Origin: Streptomyces sp. RB17
Lineage (GTDB): Bacteria > Actinomycetota > Actinomycetes > Streptomycetales > Streptomycetaceae
NCBI RefSeq assembly: GCF_009604455.1
Contig: NZ_WEGL01000003.1
Coordinates: 558,001 to 622,000 of the forward strand
Length of the DNA: 64,000 bases
Reading direction: 5' to 3'
The first letter of the stretch is position 1. Every line of letters starts with the position of its first letter. Positions 25,572 to 35,268 of the stretch are shown one piece after another. The notes under the pieces are model-generated. The model made no database searches and had not been told where the DNA came from. It was given only the letters and a program-made list of their open reading frames with translations. Made by a program: the position numbers and the translations under genes.

Positions 25572-27818
25572 TCAGGAACCCGCCCGGAAGGTGTCGACCG
25601 CCACGTCGAAGTACTCCCGGGCCTCCCGCACCTTGCCGACCGGCGCCGACACCCACACGTCGTACATCCGCCCGCCCTCCTCCCAGCACAGGTCGTAGGT
25701 GTGGCGCGGTCCCTCCGCCGCGCTGAAGCCGTTCCAGGTGAACTCCCAGAGTGCCGCCGGGTGTCCGCCGTGCGAGGTGGGGGTGACCCGGCCGTCGTGG
25801 TAACCGGGATTTGTGGCCGGGCCGTTGGCGGCCGACCTGTCCATCACCGCCTGCGGACCACCCGGTTGGGGATCAGCGGCCTTGATGCCGAGGCGGAAGG
25901 TCTCACCGGGTGAGAGGTAGAAGACGCGCTCGCCCTGCGGACTGCGGGTGAAGTCCTCCGGTACGGCGAGGGAGAAGCCGGCCGGGTCCCAGGCCGTGCG
26001 GTATCCGGAGGGCGCGGTGTGCGAGCCGGCCGAGGCCGTGGGGCGGGTCCCGCTGGGCGACGGGCCGGTGGGAGTGGGCGAAGGGGACGGGGACGGCGGC
26101 GCGGACGGGCTCGTTCCGGTCCCGGTCGCCGGGGAGGTCGCCGTCCCGCCGGGGCTGCCACCGCCGCCGTGCCCGCTCCCGTGCAACAGCAGCGCCGCCG
26201 CCGACACACCGGCCCCCGCCAGGGCGGCGACGAGCAGGGCCGCGACCAGCACCCCGCGCGTGGACGTGCGGGCCGGGGGCTCCGCCGCGGCCGCCGCGGT
26301 GGGCGGCGGCTGGGGTCCGCCGAGCGGAGGGTCCTGCCGGGTCGGCGTGTGGGCTGCGGCGCCCTCCGGCGTACGGCTCCGGGCCGCATCGGCCCACGGC
26401 GCAGCCCCCGAGGCCGCATCCGGCCTCGGTACACGCGGCCCGGCCGCGTCGGACCCGGACGTACGATCCTGGGCCGCCTCGGAACCCGACGTACGGTCCT
26501 GGGCCGCCTCGGAACCCGACGTACGGCCGTGGGCCGCCTCGGACCCCGAACTGGGCCCCTGCGCCGCATCGGATTCCGATGGACGGCTCCCCGGCGGCCC
26601 GGACCCCGGCGTACGCCCCTGCACCGCATCGGACCCCGACGTATGCCCCCGGGCCATATCGGACCCCGGCGTACCGCCCTGCGCCGCATCGATCGCCGGC
26701 GTACCGTCCGGGGCCCCATCGGACCCCGATGGACGGCCGTGGGACGCATCGGACCCCGACCTACGGCCACGGGCCGCATCGGACCCGGGCGTGTGCACCT
26801 GCGCCGCATCGGATTCCGATGGACGGCTCCCCGGCGCCCCGGACCCCGGCATACGGCTCCCCGCCGCCCTGGACCTCTGCGTCCAGCCCCCCGCCACTCC
26901 CGGCCTCGGTGCCCGGCCCCCGCCGATCCGGTGGCCTCGCCCGGGGGCCGGCGCGCCCGGCGCCTCCGGGGTCCGCCCCGTCTCGAGGAACGCCCACAGC
27001 ATCTGCTCGGCGTCGGCCGCACCGAGGCGCCGGTCGGGGTCGCGTTCCAGCAGCCCCCGTACGACCGGCAGCAGCGGCTCGGCCTCGACGGGGGGCCGGA
27101 TGTCGGCGGCGACCACGGCGTGCAGGATGCCGCCGAGCGAGTCGCGCCGGAAGAGCGACTCGCCGCTGAGCACCGTGCACAGCAGCGCGCCGACCGACCA
27201 CAGGTCGGACTCCGGCCCGGTGCGGACACCGGACATCCGCTCCGGCGCGGTGTATTCGGGCGAGCCGACGAAGGAGCCGGTCTCGGTGAGTGTGGTGGCG
27301 CCCGCGACCTGCGCTATACCGAAGTCGGTCAGCACGACCCGGCCGGTACCGGACTCGATCAGCACGTTCGCGGGCTTGATGTCCCGGTGCAGCACCCCCG
27401 CCTCGTGCGCGGTGCGTACCGCGCCGAGCAGGGCGATGCCGATCCGCGCGGCCTCGCCGGCGTCGACCGGGCCCTGCCGGGAGATGCGGTCGGCGAGCGA
27501 GCCTCCGTCGACCAACTCCATGACGAGGTAGGGGCGTTCGTCCTGCTCCACCACGTCGTGCACGACGATGATGTGCGGATGCCGCAGCTGGGCGACCGCC
27601 CGTGCCTCACGGAACGTACGCTCCCGGCGGCGCCGCGCGTCCTCCTCGGGGAGGGAGTCGTCCGGGAGGAGTTCCTTGACCGCGACGCGTCGGCCCAGGA
27701 CCTGGTCCACGGCCCGCCACACGACGCCCATGCCGCCGCGCCCGATACGTGCCTCCAGACGGTAACGGCCCGCGATCACCCGGAAGTCGGCGCCCTCGGT
27801 CCCCATGGGCCCCATCAT
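25572..27818 (-). CDS. Transmembrane Ser/Thr protein kinase with 10-residue repeat linker
   Basis: A 748-residue kinase. The kinase domain (about 15-275) has GRGGMGVVWRA, VAVKELLPDD, HRDIKPANVLI and DFGIAQVAGATTLTETG. Then comes an unusual inner linker of about 180 residues built from 10-residue repeats (SGSDAA/SGSEAA-type units) encoded by a 30-bp tandem repeat (26371-26900). A membrane helix (GVLVAALLVAALAGAGVSAAALLL) is followed by a Ser/Pro/Thr spacer and an outer domain starting GFSLAVPEDFTRSPQGE. The start is uncertain among three ATGs at 27818, 27815 and 27806; GTGAGG lies just ahead of the first two. Repeat length probably varies between strains. Confidence 0.9.
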   Translation of the reverse strand: MMGPMGTEGADFRVIAGRYRLEARIGRGGMGVVWRAVDQVLGRRVAVKELLPDDSLPEEDARRRRERTFREARAVAQLRHPHIIVVHDVVEQDERPYLVMELVDGGSLADRISRQGPVDAGEAARIGIALLGAVRTAHEAGVLHRDIKPANVLIESGTGRVVLTDFGIAQVAGATTLTETGSFVGSPEYTAPERMSGVRTGPESDLWSVGALLCTVLSGESLFRRDSLGGILHAVVAADIRPPVEAEPLLPVVRGLLERDPDRRLGAADAEQMLWAFLETGRTPEAPGAPAPGRGHRIGGGRAPRPGVAGGWTQRSRAAGSRMPGSGAPGSRPSESDAAQVHTPGSDAARGRRSGSDASHGRPSGSDGAPDGTPAIDAAQGGTPGSDMARGHTSGSDAVQGRTPGSGPPGSRPSESDAAQGPSSGSEAAHGRTSGSEAAQDRTSGSEAAQDRTSGSDAAGPRVPRPDAASGAAPWADAARSRTPEGAAAHTPTRQDPPLGGPQPPPTAAAAAEPPARTSTRGVLVAALLVAALAGAGVSAAALLLHGSGHGGGGSPGGTATSPATGTGTSPSAPPSPSPSPTPTGPSPSGTRPTASAGSHTAPSGYRTAWDPAGFSLAVPEDFTRSPQGERVFYLSPGETFRLGIKAADPQPGGPQAVMDRSAANGPATNPGYHDGRVTPTSHGGHPAALWEFTWNGFSAAEGPRHTYDLCWEEGGRMYDVWVSAPVGKVREAREYFDVAVDTFRAGS
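26371..26900 (-). repeat. About seventeen copies of a 30-bp tandem repeat inside a kinase gene
   Basis: The 30-base unit (plus-strand form roughly GTACGGNCNTGGGCCGCATC plus GGACCCCGAC) recurs in strict 30-base phase; adjacent copies around 26461-26520 differ by one base. It keeps the reading frame and encodes a 10-residue unit on the inner side of the kinase's membrane helix. Homogeneity of neighbouring copies points to recent slippage or unequal crossing-over. Confidence 0.88.
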
Positions 27819-27940
27819 GCCTCACCGGACCCGGGCCCTCCGGGGCGCCGATCGGCCAAGCAGGGCCGATCGACCAGCCATTTTCGGCCGTATGAGACGC
27901 CGTCAGCAGTGCTTCCGGCCGCCGCCGTCCGAGAGAACGG

Positions 27941-29710
27941 TCACTGCGGCTCTTGCCAGCCCTGCAGCACTGCTGTGAATTGCTTGCTCGTCTTCGCCCA
28001 GTCCGCCGCGGGCGACGAGATGTAGATCGCGTACTCGGTGCCCTCCCGGGACATGTACGTCTCCTCGACGGCGCGCCGCGGTCCCGGGAAGGGCGTGACC
28101 TTCGGCAGGTCGGTCCAGGTGCACTCCCAGACGGAGCCGGCGAGATCACGGTAGATGTTCTTCTCCAGCCGGACGCGGTGATAAGCGACCAGCCGCTTCG
28201 AGAGCTGTACCTCCAGAGAGAGCTGGTGCGAGTAGGCGTCCTTGAAGTCCGGCGAGGTGTCGATGGCGATACGGACGAAGTGCTTGCCGCCGTCGGGCGT
28301 GTAGTCGACCTGCCGGAGACCGTCGGCACCGCCCGGGACACCGACGACCTTCCGCTTCCACCCCTTGGGCAGGTAGACGGTGAAGCCCCAGGGGTCGGGG
28401 TAGGCCTTCCACGAGGCGGGCACGGTTCCGTTGCGGCCCGGCGTGGCGCTGCCGCTCGCCGAGGGCGAGTCCGTGGCCGGGCCCGCGCCCCCGCTCGACC
28501 CGGTGTTCTGCGCCCTGCCGCCCCACTCCTGGAAGGCGACCGCCGCGCCACCGCCGAGCACCGCCGCGGCGGCGACGACGAGGGCGAGGGTGCGCAGCCG
28601 GCGGCGGGGCCGGGGCCGTACCGGCGCCGGGCCCTGCGGCGTGGGCGCCACGGCCGTCGGCCCGGTCATGGGACGGCCCGGACCCCCCGGTGCTCCGGGG
28701 CCGTGGCCGTGGACGGTCCCCGTGGAGCCGTAGCCGGAGGTGGGTCCCGTGGGGCCGTAGCCGGAGGTGGGGCCCGTGGGGCCGTAGCCGGAGGTGGGGC
28801 CCGTGGGGCCGTGACCCGAGGTGCCCGGCCCGCCGGTGAGCAGGCCCGAGCCCTGGGTCGGGATGAACGCGTGGGCCGTGTGCGGGCGGCGGCCCTCCGC
28901 CGCCTCGGCGAGCATCTGCTCGGCCTCCTCCGCGCTCGGCCGGCGCTCCGGTTCCTTGCGCAGCAGGGCGGATATCACGAGGCCGAGCGCACCGGCGTGG
29001 CGCGGCTCGTCGGCCTCCTCCTCGACGACCGCCTGCATGGTGCTCAGCGGTGAGGTGCGGCGGAACGGCGAACGGCCCTCGACCGCCGTGTACAGCGTGG
29101 CGCCGAGCGCCCACAGGTCCGAGGCCGGGCCGGGGTCGTGGCCGCGCACCCGCTCGGGCGCGAGATAGTCGACCGAGCCGACGACCTCTCCGGTGCGGGT
29201 GATGGTGGAGTCGCCCTCGATCTGCGCGATGCCGAAGTCGGTGAGCAGGACCCGGCCGTCCCGGCCGAGGAGGACGTTGCCGGGCTTGACGTCCCGGTGC
29301 AGCACCCCGGCGGAGTGCGCGGCGCGCAGCGCCCGCAGCACCCACAGCCCGATACGGGCGGCCTCCCCCGGCTCCAGCCGCCCGCGCTCCTTGACCTCGT
29401 CGGCCAGCGAGTTGCCCTCGACCAGCTCCATGACGATCCACGGGCGGCCGTCGTGTTCGAGGACGTCGTGCACGGTGACGACGGCGGAGTGGTTGATGCG
29501 CGCGGCGGCGCGCGCCTCGGCCCGGGTGCGGGCGAGCAGCACGGCCCGGTCACCGTCGGAGACGTAGAGCGCCGCGGTCAACTCCTTGACGGCGACCGTC
29601 CTGTGCAGCACCTCGTCGTGGGCGCGCCACACCCGGCCCATGCCGCCGCTGCCGATGGAATCGGCGAGCCGGTAGCGGCCCGCTATGAGCAGGCCCTGCA
29701 TCTGATTCAC
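27941..29710 (-). CDS. Transmembrane Ser/Thr protein kinase
   Basis: A 589-residue kinase from GTG 29710 (GGGG just upstream); ATG 29722 is an in-frame alternative. The kinase domain (about 8-265) has IGSGGMGRVWRAHDE, VAVKELTAAL, HRDVKPGNVLL, DFGIAQIEGDSTITRTG and LAPERV. A Gly/Pro/Thr/Tyr linker with three copies of a nine-residue unit (GPTGPTSGY), encoded by 27-bp repeats at about 28725-28810, precedes the membrane helix (TLALVVAAAAVLGGGAAVAF). The roughly 170-residue outer domain opens GFTVYLPKGWKRKVV and ends in a VWECTWTDL-type segment, like its neighbours. No PASTA repeats. Confidence 0.92.
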   Translation of the reverse strand: MNQMQGLLIAGRYRLADSIGSGGMGRVWRAHDEVLHRTVAVKELTAALYVSDGDRAVLLARTRAEARAAARINHSAVVTVHDVLEHDGRPWIVMELVEGNSLADEVKERGRLEPGEAARIGLWVLRALRAAHSAGVLHRDVKPGNVLLGRDGRVLLTDFGIAQIEGDSTITRTGEVVGSVDYLAPERVRGHDPGPASDLWALGATLYTAVEGRSPFRRTSPLSTMQAVVEEEADEPRHAGALGLVISALLRKEPERRPSAEEAEQMLAEAAEGRRPHTAHAFIPTQGSGLLTGGPGTSGHGPTGPTSGYGPTGPTSGYGPTGPTSGYGSTGTVHGHGPGAPGGPGRPMTGPTAVAPTPQGPAPVRPRPRRRLRTLALVVAAAAVLGGGAAVAFQEWGGRAQNTGSSGGAGPATDSPSASGSATPGRNGTVPASWKAYPDPWGFTVYLPKGWKRKVVGVPGGADGLRQVDYTPDGGKHFVRIAIDTSPDFKDAYSHQLSLEVQLSKRLVAYHRVRLEKNIYRDLAGSVWECTWTDLPKVTPFPGPRRAVEETYMSREGTEYAIYISSPAADWAKTSKQFTAVLQGWQEPQ

Positions 29711-29850
29711 GTTGCCCCGCAATGCTCTTGACAGGGTCAGACTAAGGACCGGTCAACCGACAGGGAACCAGCGGGGTACCAAGGTGACAGCACTGTGACG
29801 CTTGTCGCCGCCGGAATCGGCCAGGACCGGTCGACCGGTATACAGGGCGC

Positions 29851-32784
29851 TCAACCCGTGTAGCGGTACGTCGCCGTGGCCTGCTCGTAGAGCTGTGTCA
29901 CCTCGTCGCGCTGAGCCTCCGGGCCGCGCACCTGGATGAGGTGGTAGCGGCCGTTCAGCAGGATCGCCATGTTGCGCACGAACAGGTCGCGGCCCTGGCC
30001 GTCGGTCCAGGTGAACTGTCCCTCGGCCATGGTCCGCCCGCCCACCTCGATGGTTCTCAGACCGGTGGCCGTGGCCCAGCTGGAGTCGCGGTACGGCTGC
30101 AGCTCGCTCTCCTTGTCCCGCTGGTAGCTCATCGGGTCACTGCCGTACGCCGCCGCGCTGTCCCTGCCCGGTACGACGATCAGCTCGAAGTTCCCGTGCG
30201 CGTAGATCACCTGGCCGCTGCCGTTCTTCGGGGTGCGGCCCCAGCCCTTGGCGACGGCGATCTGGAACCCCTCCGGATCCTTGCGCAGGGTGAAGCCGTC
30301 GGCGACGGACGCGTCGCCGCCGGTCTGGGGCTGGGTCTCGGTGGCGGGCGCGGACGCGGAGGGGCTGCCGCCCTGCTCGGCAGGGGGCTGGTGGGTGGCC
30401 GGGGGCGCGGGACCGGCCTCCCCCGCGCTGCCCGTGCGGTCCGTGCTCCCCGCCGCCCCGCTCTCCCCGTGCTTGGGCATGAACAGCATCGCGTAGGCGA
30501 TCGCGCCGGCCAGCAGAAGCAGAATCAGCAGGAGCAGGGTCCGCCCGAGACTGCGCGGCGAACGCGCCTCCTCCCGGGCGCGCTTGTGCCGGCCGTGCGG
30601 ATGGGTGTCGGGCAGCCCCACACGCCGGCGCCGCACCAGCTCACCGCGGCGCCGGACGATCGGCAGCCGGCTCGGGTCGGCGGGCGGCACCGGTACGACA
30701 TGGGTGCCGGCGTCCGGCTCGGGCGCGGAACGCACCAGTGAGCGCAGCCAGCCGCTCAGCTCCTCGACGTCCAGGCGCTCGGTGGGGTCCTGGCGCAGCA
30801 GCGACTCGACGACCGGCCGGAGCGGGCCGCACTCCTCGGCGAAGGCGGGCGGCTCGGCACACACCAGCTGCACCAGCTCGGCCGTCGACTCCTCGGGGTA
30901 GGGCGCGTGCCCTTGCACGGCCCGGAACAGCAGCGCGCCCAACGCCCACAGATCAGTGGCGGGCCCGATCGGCGCCGCCAGCTGCCAGTTCTCGTGCACG
31001 GGCCCGGCCTGCTCCGGCGCCCACCGCTCGGTCACCGGCCCGACGACGGTCATCCGCACCTGCCGCGCCCGCTCGGCAGCCAGGGCGGTCCCGGGATCAC
31101 GCCGGACACCGGCCGCTCCGGAGGCGGTCCATTGGGGGTGGGTGGGGTGGAGGCCGCTGTGGTGGGTGGTGCCGGGGGCCCTGTGCTGTTGTCGGACGGG
31201 GCCGATGTCGCGCGACGGCGAGTCCGGGAGGTGAGCCGGGCCGGTGGCACCCGAGGGCGGGGTCAGGCCCTGGCGGGCCGGACCGGTGCCGTAAGGGGGC
31301 AGATCGGAACCCCGGCGGGCGGGGGTGGCGGGGTCAGGGGCGGGGGCCTGGCCGGGGACGGTCGGGTGGCCGTGGCTCGGGTTCGCCGAGGGGAGTCCGG
31401 GGCGCTGTGGGGCGCTGCCCAGGGCCCGGGAGGCGCCTCCGGCAGCGGGGCGCGGTGAGGCGCCGTGCCAGGGGGCACCCTGTACTCCGTAGGGGTCGGC
31501 GATGCGTCCGGGCGGGGTCGTACTGCCCGGACCACCGGAGTACGGCGGCTGCGGCGTGCCGTCGGCCCGGGCGGCGCCGGCGTCGCCCTCGGCGGGCGGC
31601 CGGGCCCCGGGCAGGGCTGCGCGCCCGCTCTGCCGGGCCTCCTGCACCCGGGCGGCGGCCCGGGCACCCGCGCGGTACGCGGCGATGGCGCCGGCGCGGG
31701 CGGCGCGGATGTCCGTACCGTTCTCCAGGGGCCCTTGCCCCGCCGGGCCGGGCACCCCGGTCCCGCCGGACACCCCGTTCGCTCCCGGTACCGGCAGCCC
31801 TCCGGCCGCCCGTGCCTGGATCGCGGCCCGGCGTGCAACCTCGGGGTCGACGTGCGCGGACGGCACACCGCCCGCTGCGGCCGCATCACCGGCCATACCG
31901 CTCGGCCGGTCGCCAATGCCGGGGGAGTCCCCGGGGGCTCCGGCAAAGGGAGTCCCACCCGGGCCCCGGCCTGCTCCCGGACCACCCGGCCCCGGAGGCA
32001 CATCCAGGCCGCCGCCCGCCCCCGGAGGAACGCCCTGGCCGCCGGCAGCCCGAACGGCCGCCCCGGGACCGGCATCTGGAACGGCGCCCGGACCGGTCGG
32101 CCCGGCCTCCGTCCCCGCTCCCCCGCCGGCCGCCTCTTCCTGTCCCTCCTGGGCGGGCACCGGGTCGTACCCGCACAACGCCTCCTCCGCGGCGCCGACG
32201 GCGAGGCCGGTCAGCATCACGCGGCCGTCGTCGCAGACGAGCACCGTGCGGGCGGTGATGTTGCGGTGCACCCAGCCATGGCCGTGCAGCACCCGGAGCG
32301 CCATGAGCACGTCGGCGGCGACCTCGGCCGCCCGGTACGGCGACAGCGGCTGCTCGGCGAGCAGCGCGGCCAGCGGGCGCGCGGCCACCCACTCGCTGAC
32401 GATCCACAGCGAACCGCCCTCGGCGAACACGTCGAAGACCTGGTCCAGGCGCGGGTGGTCGGGGATGCGGGCCGCGGCCTGCGCGGCCTCGACGGCACGC
32501 CGCACGGCCGGGTCGGCGGGCCGCCGGGTGGCGGTCCGGGCGTCCGGCGTCCGTCGGCCCCCGGCCCCGCCGGCCCCGCGCTCACGCGCGGTGAACCCCT
32601 CGGGCAGCCCCTCCGCGTCGAGCACCTCCGCCTCGACGACCTCCGGCAACGGCACCTGCCGGACGAGCACCTCCTGACCGCTGTAGGTGTCGAAGGCGCG
32701 GGTCTCGGTGAGTTCGTACTCGTCGGAGGGCAGCGACGGCAGGCGGTAGCGGTCGGCGAGCACCCGACCCGCGTAGTCGTCCAC
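29851..32784 (-). CDS. Transmembrane pseudokinase with giant inserted linker
   Basis: A 977-residue protein that is kinase-like in fold but lacks every catalytic residue. There is no glycine loop (ELTETRAFDTYSGQ), the ATP Lys is Arg (VLVRQV), the HRD motif is HRN (GWVHRNITARTVLV) and DFG is replaced by LTGLAVG. Between this point and the C-lobe (PIGPATDLWALGALLFRAVQ) lie about 370 residues of Gly/Pro/Ala-rich low complexity. A membrane helix (LLLLILLLLAGAIAYAMLFM) and an outer domain (GFQIAVAKGWGRTPKNG...) follow, as in the neighbours. GTG 32784 with GGGGAGG 5 bases upstream decides the start. It is likely an allosteric or scaffold partner of the adjacent kinases. Confidence 0.88.
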   Translation of the reverse strand: MDDYAGRVLADRYRLPSLPSDEYELTETRAFDTYSGQEVLVRQVPLPEVVEAEVLDAEGLPEGFTARERGAGGAGGRRTPDARTATRRPADPAVRRAVEAAQAAARIPDHPRLDQVFDVFAEGGSLWIVSEWVAARPLAALLAEQPLSPYRAAEVAADVLMALRVLHGHGWVHRNITARTVLVCDDGRVMLTGLAVGAAEEALCGYDPVPAQEGQEEAAGGGAGTEAGPTGPGAVPDAGPGAAVRAAGGQGVPPGAGGGLDVPPGPGGPGAGRGPGGTPFAGAPGDSPGIGDRPSGMAGDAAAAGGVPSAHVDPEVARRAAIQARAAGGLPVPGANGVSGGTGVPGPAGQGPLENGTDIRAARAGAIAAYRAGARAAARVQEARQSGRAALPGARPPAEGDAGAARADGTPQPPYSGGPGSTTPPGRIADPYGVQGAPWHGASPRPAAGGASRALGSAPQRPGLPSANPSHGHPTVPGQAPAPDPATPARRGSDLPPYGTGPARQGLTPPSGATGPAHLPDSPSRDIGPVRQQHRAPGTTHHSGLHPTHPQWTASGAAGVRRDPGTALAAERARQVRMTVVGPVTERWAPEQAGPVHENWQLAAPIGPATDLWALGALLFRAVQGHAPYPEESTAELVQLVCAEPPAFAEECGPLRPVVESLLRQDPTERLDVEELSGWLRSLVRSAPEPDAGTHVVPVPPADPSRLPIVRRRGELVRRRRVGLPDTHPHGRHKRAREEARSPRSLGRTLLLLILLLLAGAIAYAMLFMPKHGESGAAGSTDRTGSAGEAGPAPPATHQPPAEQGGSPSASAPATETQPQTGGDASVADGFTLRKDPEGFQIAVAKGWGRTPKNGSGQVIYAHGNFELIVVPGRDSAAAYGSDPMSYQRDKESELQPYRDSSWATATGLRTIEVGGRTMAEGQFTWTDGQGRDLFVRNMAILLNGRYHLIQVRGPEAQRDEVTQLYEQATATYRYTG

Positions 32785-32946
32785 GTTGCCTCCCCGGCCG
32801 CCCGGTCGGTCACATCCGTTCGCCTCGCGACCCGTTTCGCACACACTTCCGGCTGCGTACGGTCTGCAACCATTCACGATACGTGCCGGAGGCAACCCGC
32901 ACCGAGTGGATGACGGATTCTCACGCCCCGAACCGGGGCCAGGCTC

Positions 32947-35073
32947 CTACGCCTTGGGCTCGAAGGAGGCCGTGAGCGTCTTCCAGGTGTCCTTGCGCAA
33001 CCCGCTGTCCCAGTTCGCGGCCTTCGCTGTGTACATCAGTCCGTAACCGAGATGGCCGTTGACCACGAACCCACGGTCGATGGTGCGGTACTTGGTGCCG
33101 CCGTCGGCATAGGTGAACTCCCAGTCGGCCGTGTTCCAGCTGCGGTAGTCGACCTTCTCTATCCGGATCTTGTGGTACTGGGAACGCACCATGTAGCGCT
33201 CCTGGTTCTCCCAGTCAGCCACCGGGTCGCTCTTGGGGCTGCTGGTCCAGCCGATGAGCAGCTTCTGCCCGTCGGGACCGGTGTAGCGGTCGCCCGCGGC
33301 GCCGGTGGACTGGTACGACCAGCCCTTGGGCAGCCCGATCGAGTAGCCCTGGCCGCCCTTGCGGGTCGAGACCACGGGCGCGCTCCCGCCGTTCTTGGCA
33401 CCGGACTTGCCGGAGTCGGCCGAACCCGAGTCGTCGGTGGACGCGCCGGTGTCGACGGCGGTGCCCGAGGCGGAACCGGTCCCGGACGACGACGGGCCCG
33501 ACCCATCCGCCCGCGCCCCGCTGCCGGTGCTCTTGTCACCCTTGTCCTGCTTGGTGGACGCACTGGTACTCGCCGCCGCCCTGGCCCCGCCGCTCTTGCC
33601 GTCCTTGCCGCCGCCGCTCAGGGCGATGGCCAGGACCGTGCCGAGCACGGCGAGGGCGACGACGACCGCGATGATCACCAGCGTGCGCTTGGGCACGACA
33701 TCGGTCAGCGGCGCCCTCGGCACCTGCCGCGTCCGCAGGTCCAGGTCCGGCGGTGGCACCACGGGCCAGCCCGAACTCGGCTTGTTCGCGCTGGAGTCCG
33801 GCACGCCGGAGGCACCCGAGGGGCCGGAGGCGCCGACGGCAGGACCCGCCTGTCTGCCGGCGGATCCGGCGCCGGACCCCGTGGCGGAAGCGGGCCGAGC
33901 CCCACCGGAGGTGGCCGGCCGTGCTCCACCGGAGGTGGCCGGCCGAGCCCCGCCCTGGGCGGCGGGACGTGACCCGCCGGCGGCGGCACCGCTCGCACCC
34001 GTGGCTTCACCGGCGCCCGGCGCGGCCGTGTCGCCACCGCTCTTCGTCCGGGCGGACGCGGCTGCCGTCGCCGCCCCGGCCGCCTTGCGGACCGAACGCA
34101 GCGCGCCGCGCAGCTTCTCCCCGGCCTCCTCGCCCCGCCTGCCCTCGGACGAGCCCGGCTGCGGCGGCAGCGGCACCACCCGCGTGGCGTCCATCGGCTC
34201 CGGCTCGGGCCGGTGGATCACGGCGTTGAGCATGGCCCGGGCGCTCGCGTCGTCGAGCCGCTCGGCCGGGTCCTTGGTGAGCAGGCCGTAGATGACGTCC
34301 TTGAGCGGGCCCGCGTTCTTGGGCTCCTCCAGGGGCTCGGTCATCACCGCGGTGAGGGTGGCGATCGCCGAGCCCTTGTCGTACGGGGGCACGCCCTCGA
34401 CCGCCGCGTACAGCAGGCCGCCGAGCGACCACAGGTCGGCCGCCGGCCCCGGCTTGTGGCCGCGGGCGCGCTCGGGGGAGATGTAGGAGGGGGCGCCGAC
34501 GAGCATGCCGGTGGAGGTGATGGACGGGTCGCCCTCGACCTGCGCGATGCCGAAGTCGGTGAGCACGACCCGGCCGTCCTCGGCGATGAGCACGTTCGAC
34601 GGCTTCACGTCCCGGTGCAGGATGCCCTCGCGGTGCGCGGAGCGCAGCACGTCGAGGACGGCGAGCCCCACCTCGGCGGCGCGCTTCGGTTCCAGCAGGC
34701 CGTCCTCGCGGATGGCCTCGGCGAGGGACTTGCCCTCCACCAACTCCATGACGATCCAGGGCCGGTCGTCCTCGTCGACCACGTCGAAGACCGTCACCGC
34801 GCTGTTGTTGCGGATCCGGGCGATGGCCTTGGCCTCGCGCAGGGTGCGCGTGATCAGCCGCCGCTTCTCCTCCTCGTCGATGTTCGACGGGAACCGCAGT
34901 TCCTTGACGGCGACCGTCCGGCCCAGGGTCTCGTCCTCGGCGCGCCAGACCGTGCCCATGCCGCCGCGGCCCAGCACGTCTCCCAGCCGGTACCGCCCGG
35001 CGAGGAGACGACGCTCGCTCCGGTCCTGACGAGTCCCCTGACGAGATGTGCCCGCCCGCTCCGCCTCCGACAT
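32947..35073 (-). CDS. Transmembrane Ser/Thr protein kinase, first gene of the array
   Basis: A 708-residue kinase. The kinase domain (about 22-285) has VLGRGGMGTVWRAEDE, VAVKELRF, HRDVKPSNVLI, DFGIAQVEGDPSITSTG and SYISPERA. A roughly 190-residue Ala/Gly linker follows, with repeated GGARPATS units. Then come a membrane helix (TLVIIAVVVALAVLGTVLAIAL), a Ser/Gly/Asp-rich spacer and an outer domain opening GYSIGLPKGWSYQSTGAAG with TADWEFTYADGGTKY. GAGGGG four bases before ATG 35073 favours this start over ATG 35085. As the most upstream gene of six same-strand kinase-family genes, its 195-base upstream gap is the likeliest promoter site. Confidence 0.92.
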   Translation of the reverse strand: MSEAERAGTSRQGTRQDRSERRLLAGRYRLGDVLGRGGMGTVWRAEDETLGRTVAVKELRFPSNIDEEEKRRLITRTLREAKAIARIRNNSAVTVFDVVDEDDRPWIVMELVEGKSLAEAIREDGLLEPKRAAEVGLAVLDVLRSAHREGILHRDVKPSNVLIAEDGRVVLTDFGIAQVEGDPSITSTGMLVGAPSYISPERARGHKPGPAADLWSLGGLLYAAVEGVPPYDKGSAIATLTAVMTEPLEEPKNAGPLKDVIYGLLTKDPAERLDDASARAMLNAVIHRPEPEPMDATRVVPLPPQPGSSEGRRGEEAGEKLRGALRSVRKAAGAATAAASARTKSGGDTAAPGAGEATGASGAAAGGSRPAAQGGARPATSGGARPATSGGARPASATGSGAGSAGRQAGPAVGASGPSGASGVPDSSANKPSSGWPVVPPPDLDLRTRQVPRAPLTDVVPKRTLVIIAVVVALAVLGTVLAIALSGGGKDGKSGGARAAASTSASTKQDKGDKSTGSGARADGSGPSSSGTGSASGTAVDTGASTDDSGSADSGKSGAKNGGSAPVVSTRKGGQGYSIGLPKGWSYQSTGAAGDRYTGPDGQKLLIGWTSSPKSDPVADWENQERYMVRSQYHKIRIEKVDYRSWNTADWEFTYADGGTKYRTIDRGFVVNGHLGYGLMYTAKAANWDSGLRKDTWKTLTASFEPKA

Positions 35074-35268
35074 GCGTCCCCTCATACCACCCGCCCTGAC
35101 AGAGCCTCCATTGTCTCTCACTCGACAAGTGGCCAACGCCCAGGGGGCCCTTCGCCGCGGGCGGGAGCCGGTGCACCGGTTTCGATGAAATGCGCCTGGT
35201 TTCGCCGGGGGTGACGGGCGTTCGGCTGCCGCCGGGCACCCGCTCGCGCCGGTTTCAGCCGCGCCCCG

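Noticed and set aside
26371..26900. Possible CRISPR array (regular 30-bp repeats)
   Set aside because: Repeats are contiguous without spacers, keep the kinase reading frame and have no cas genes nearby.
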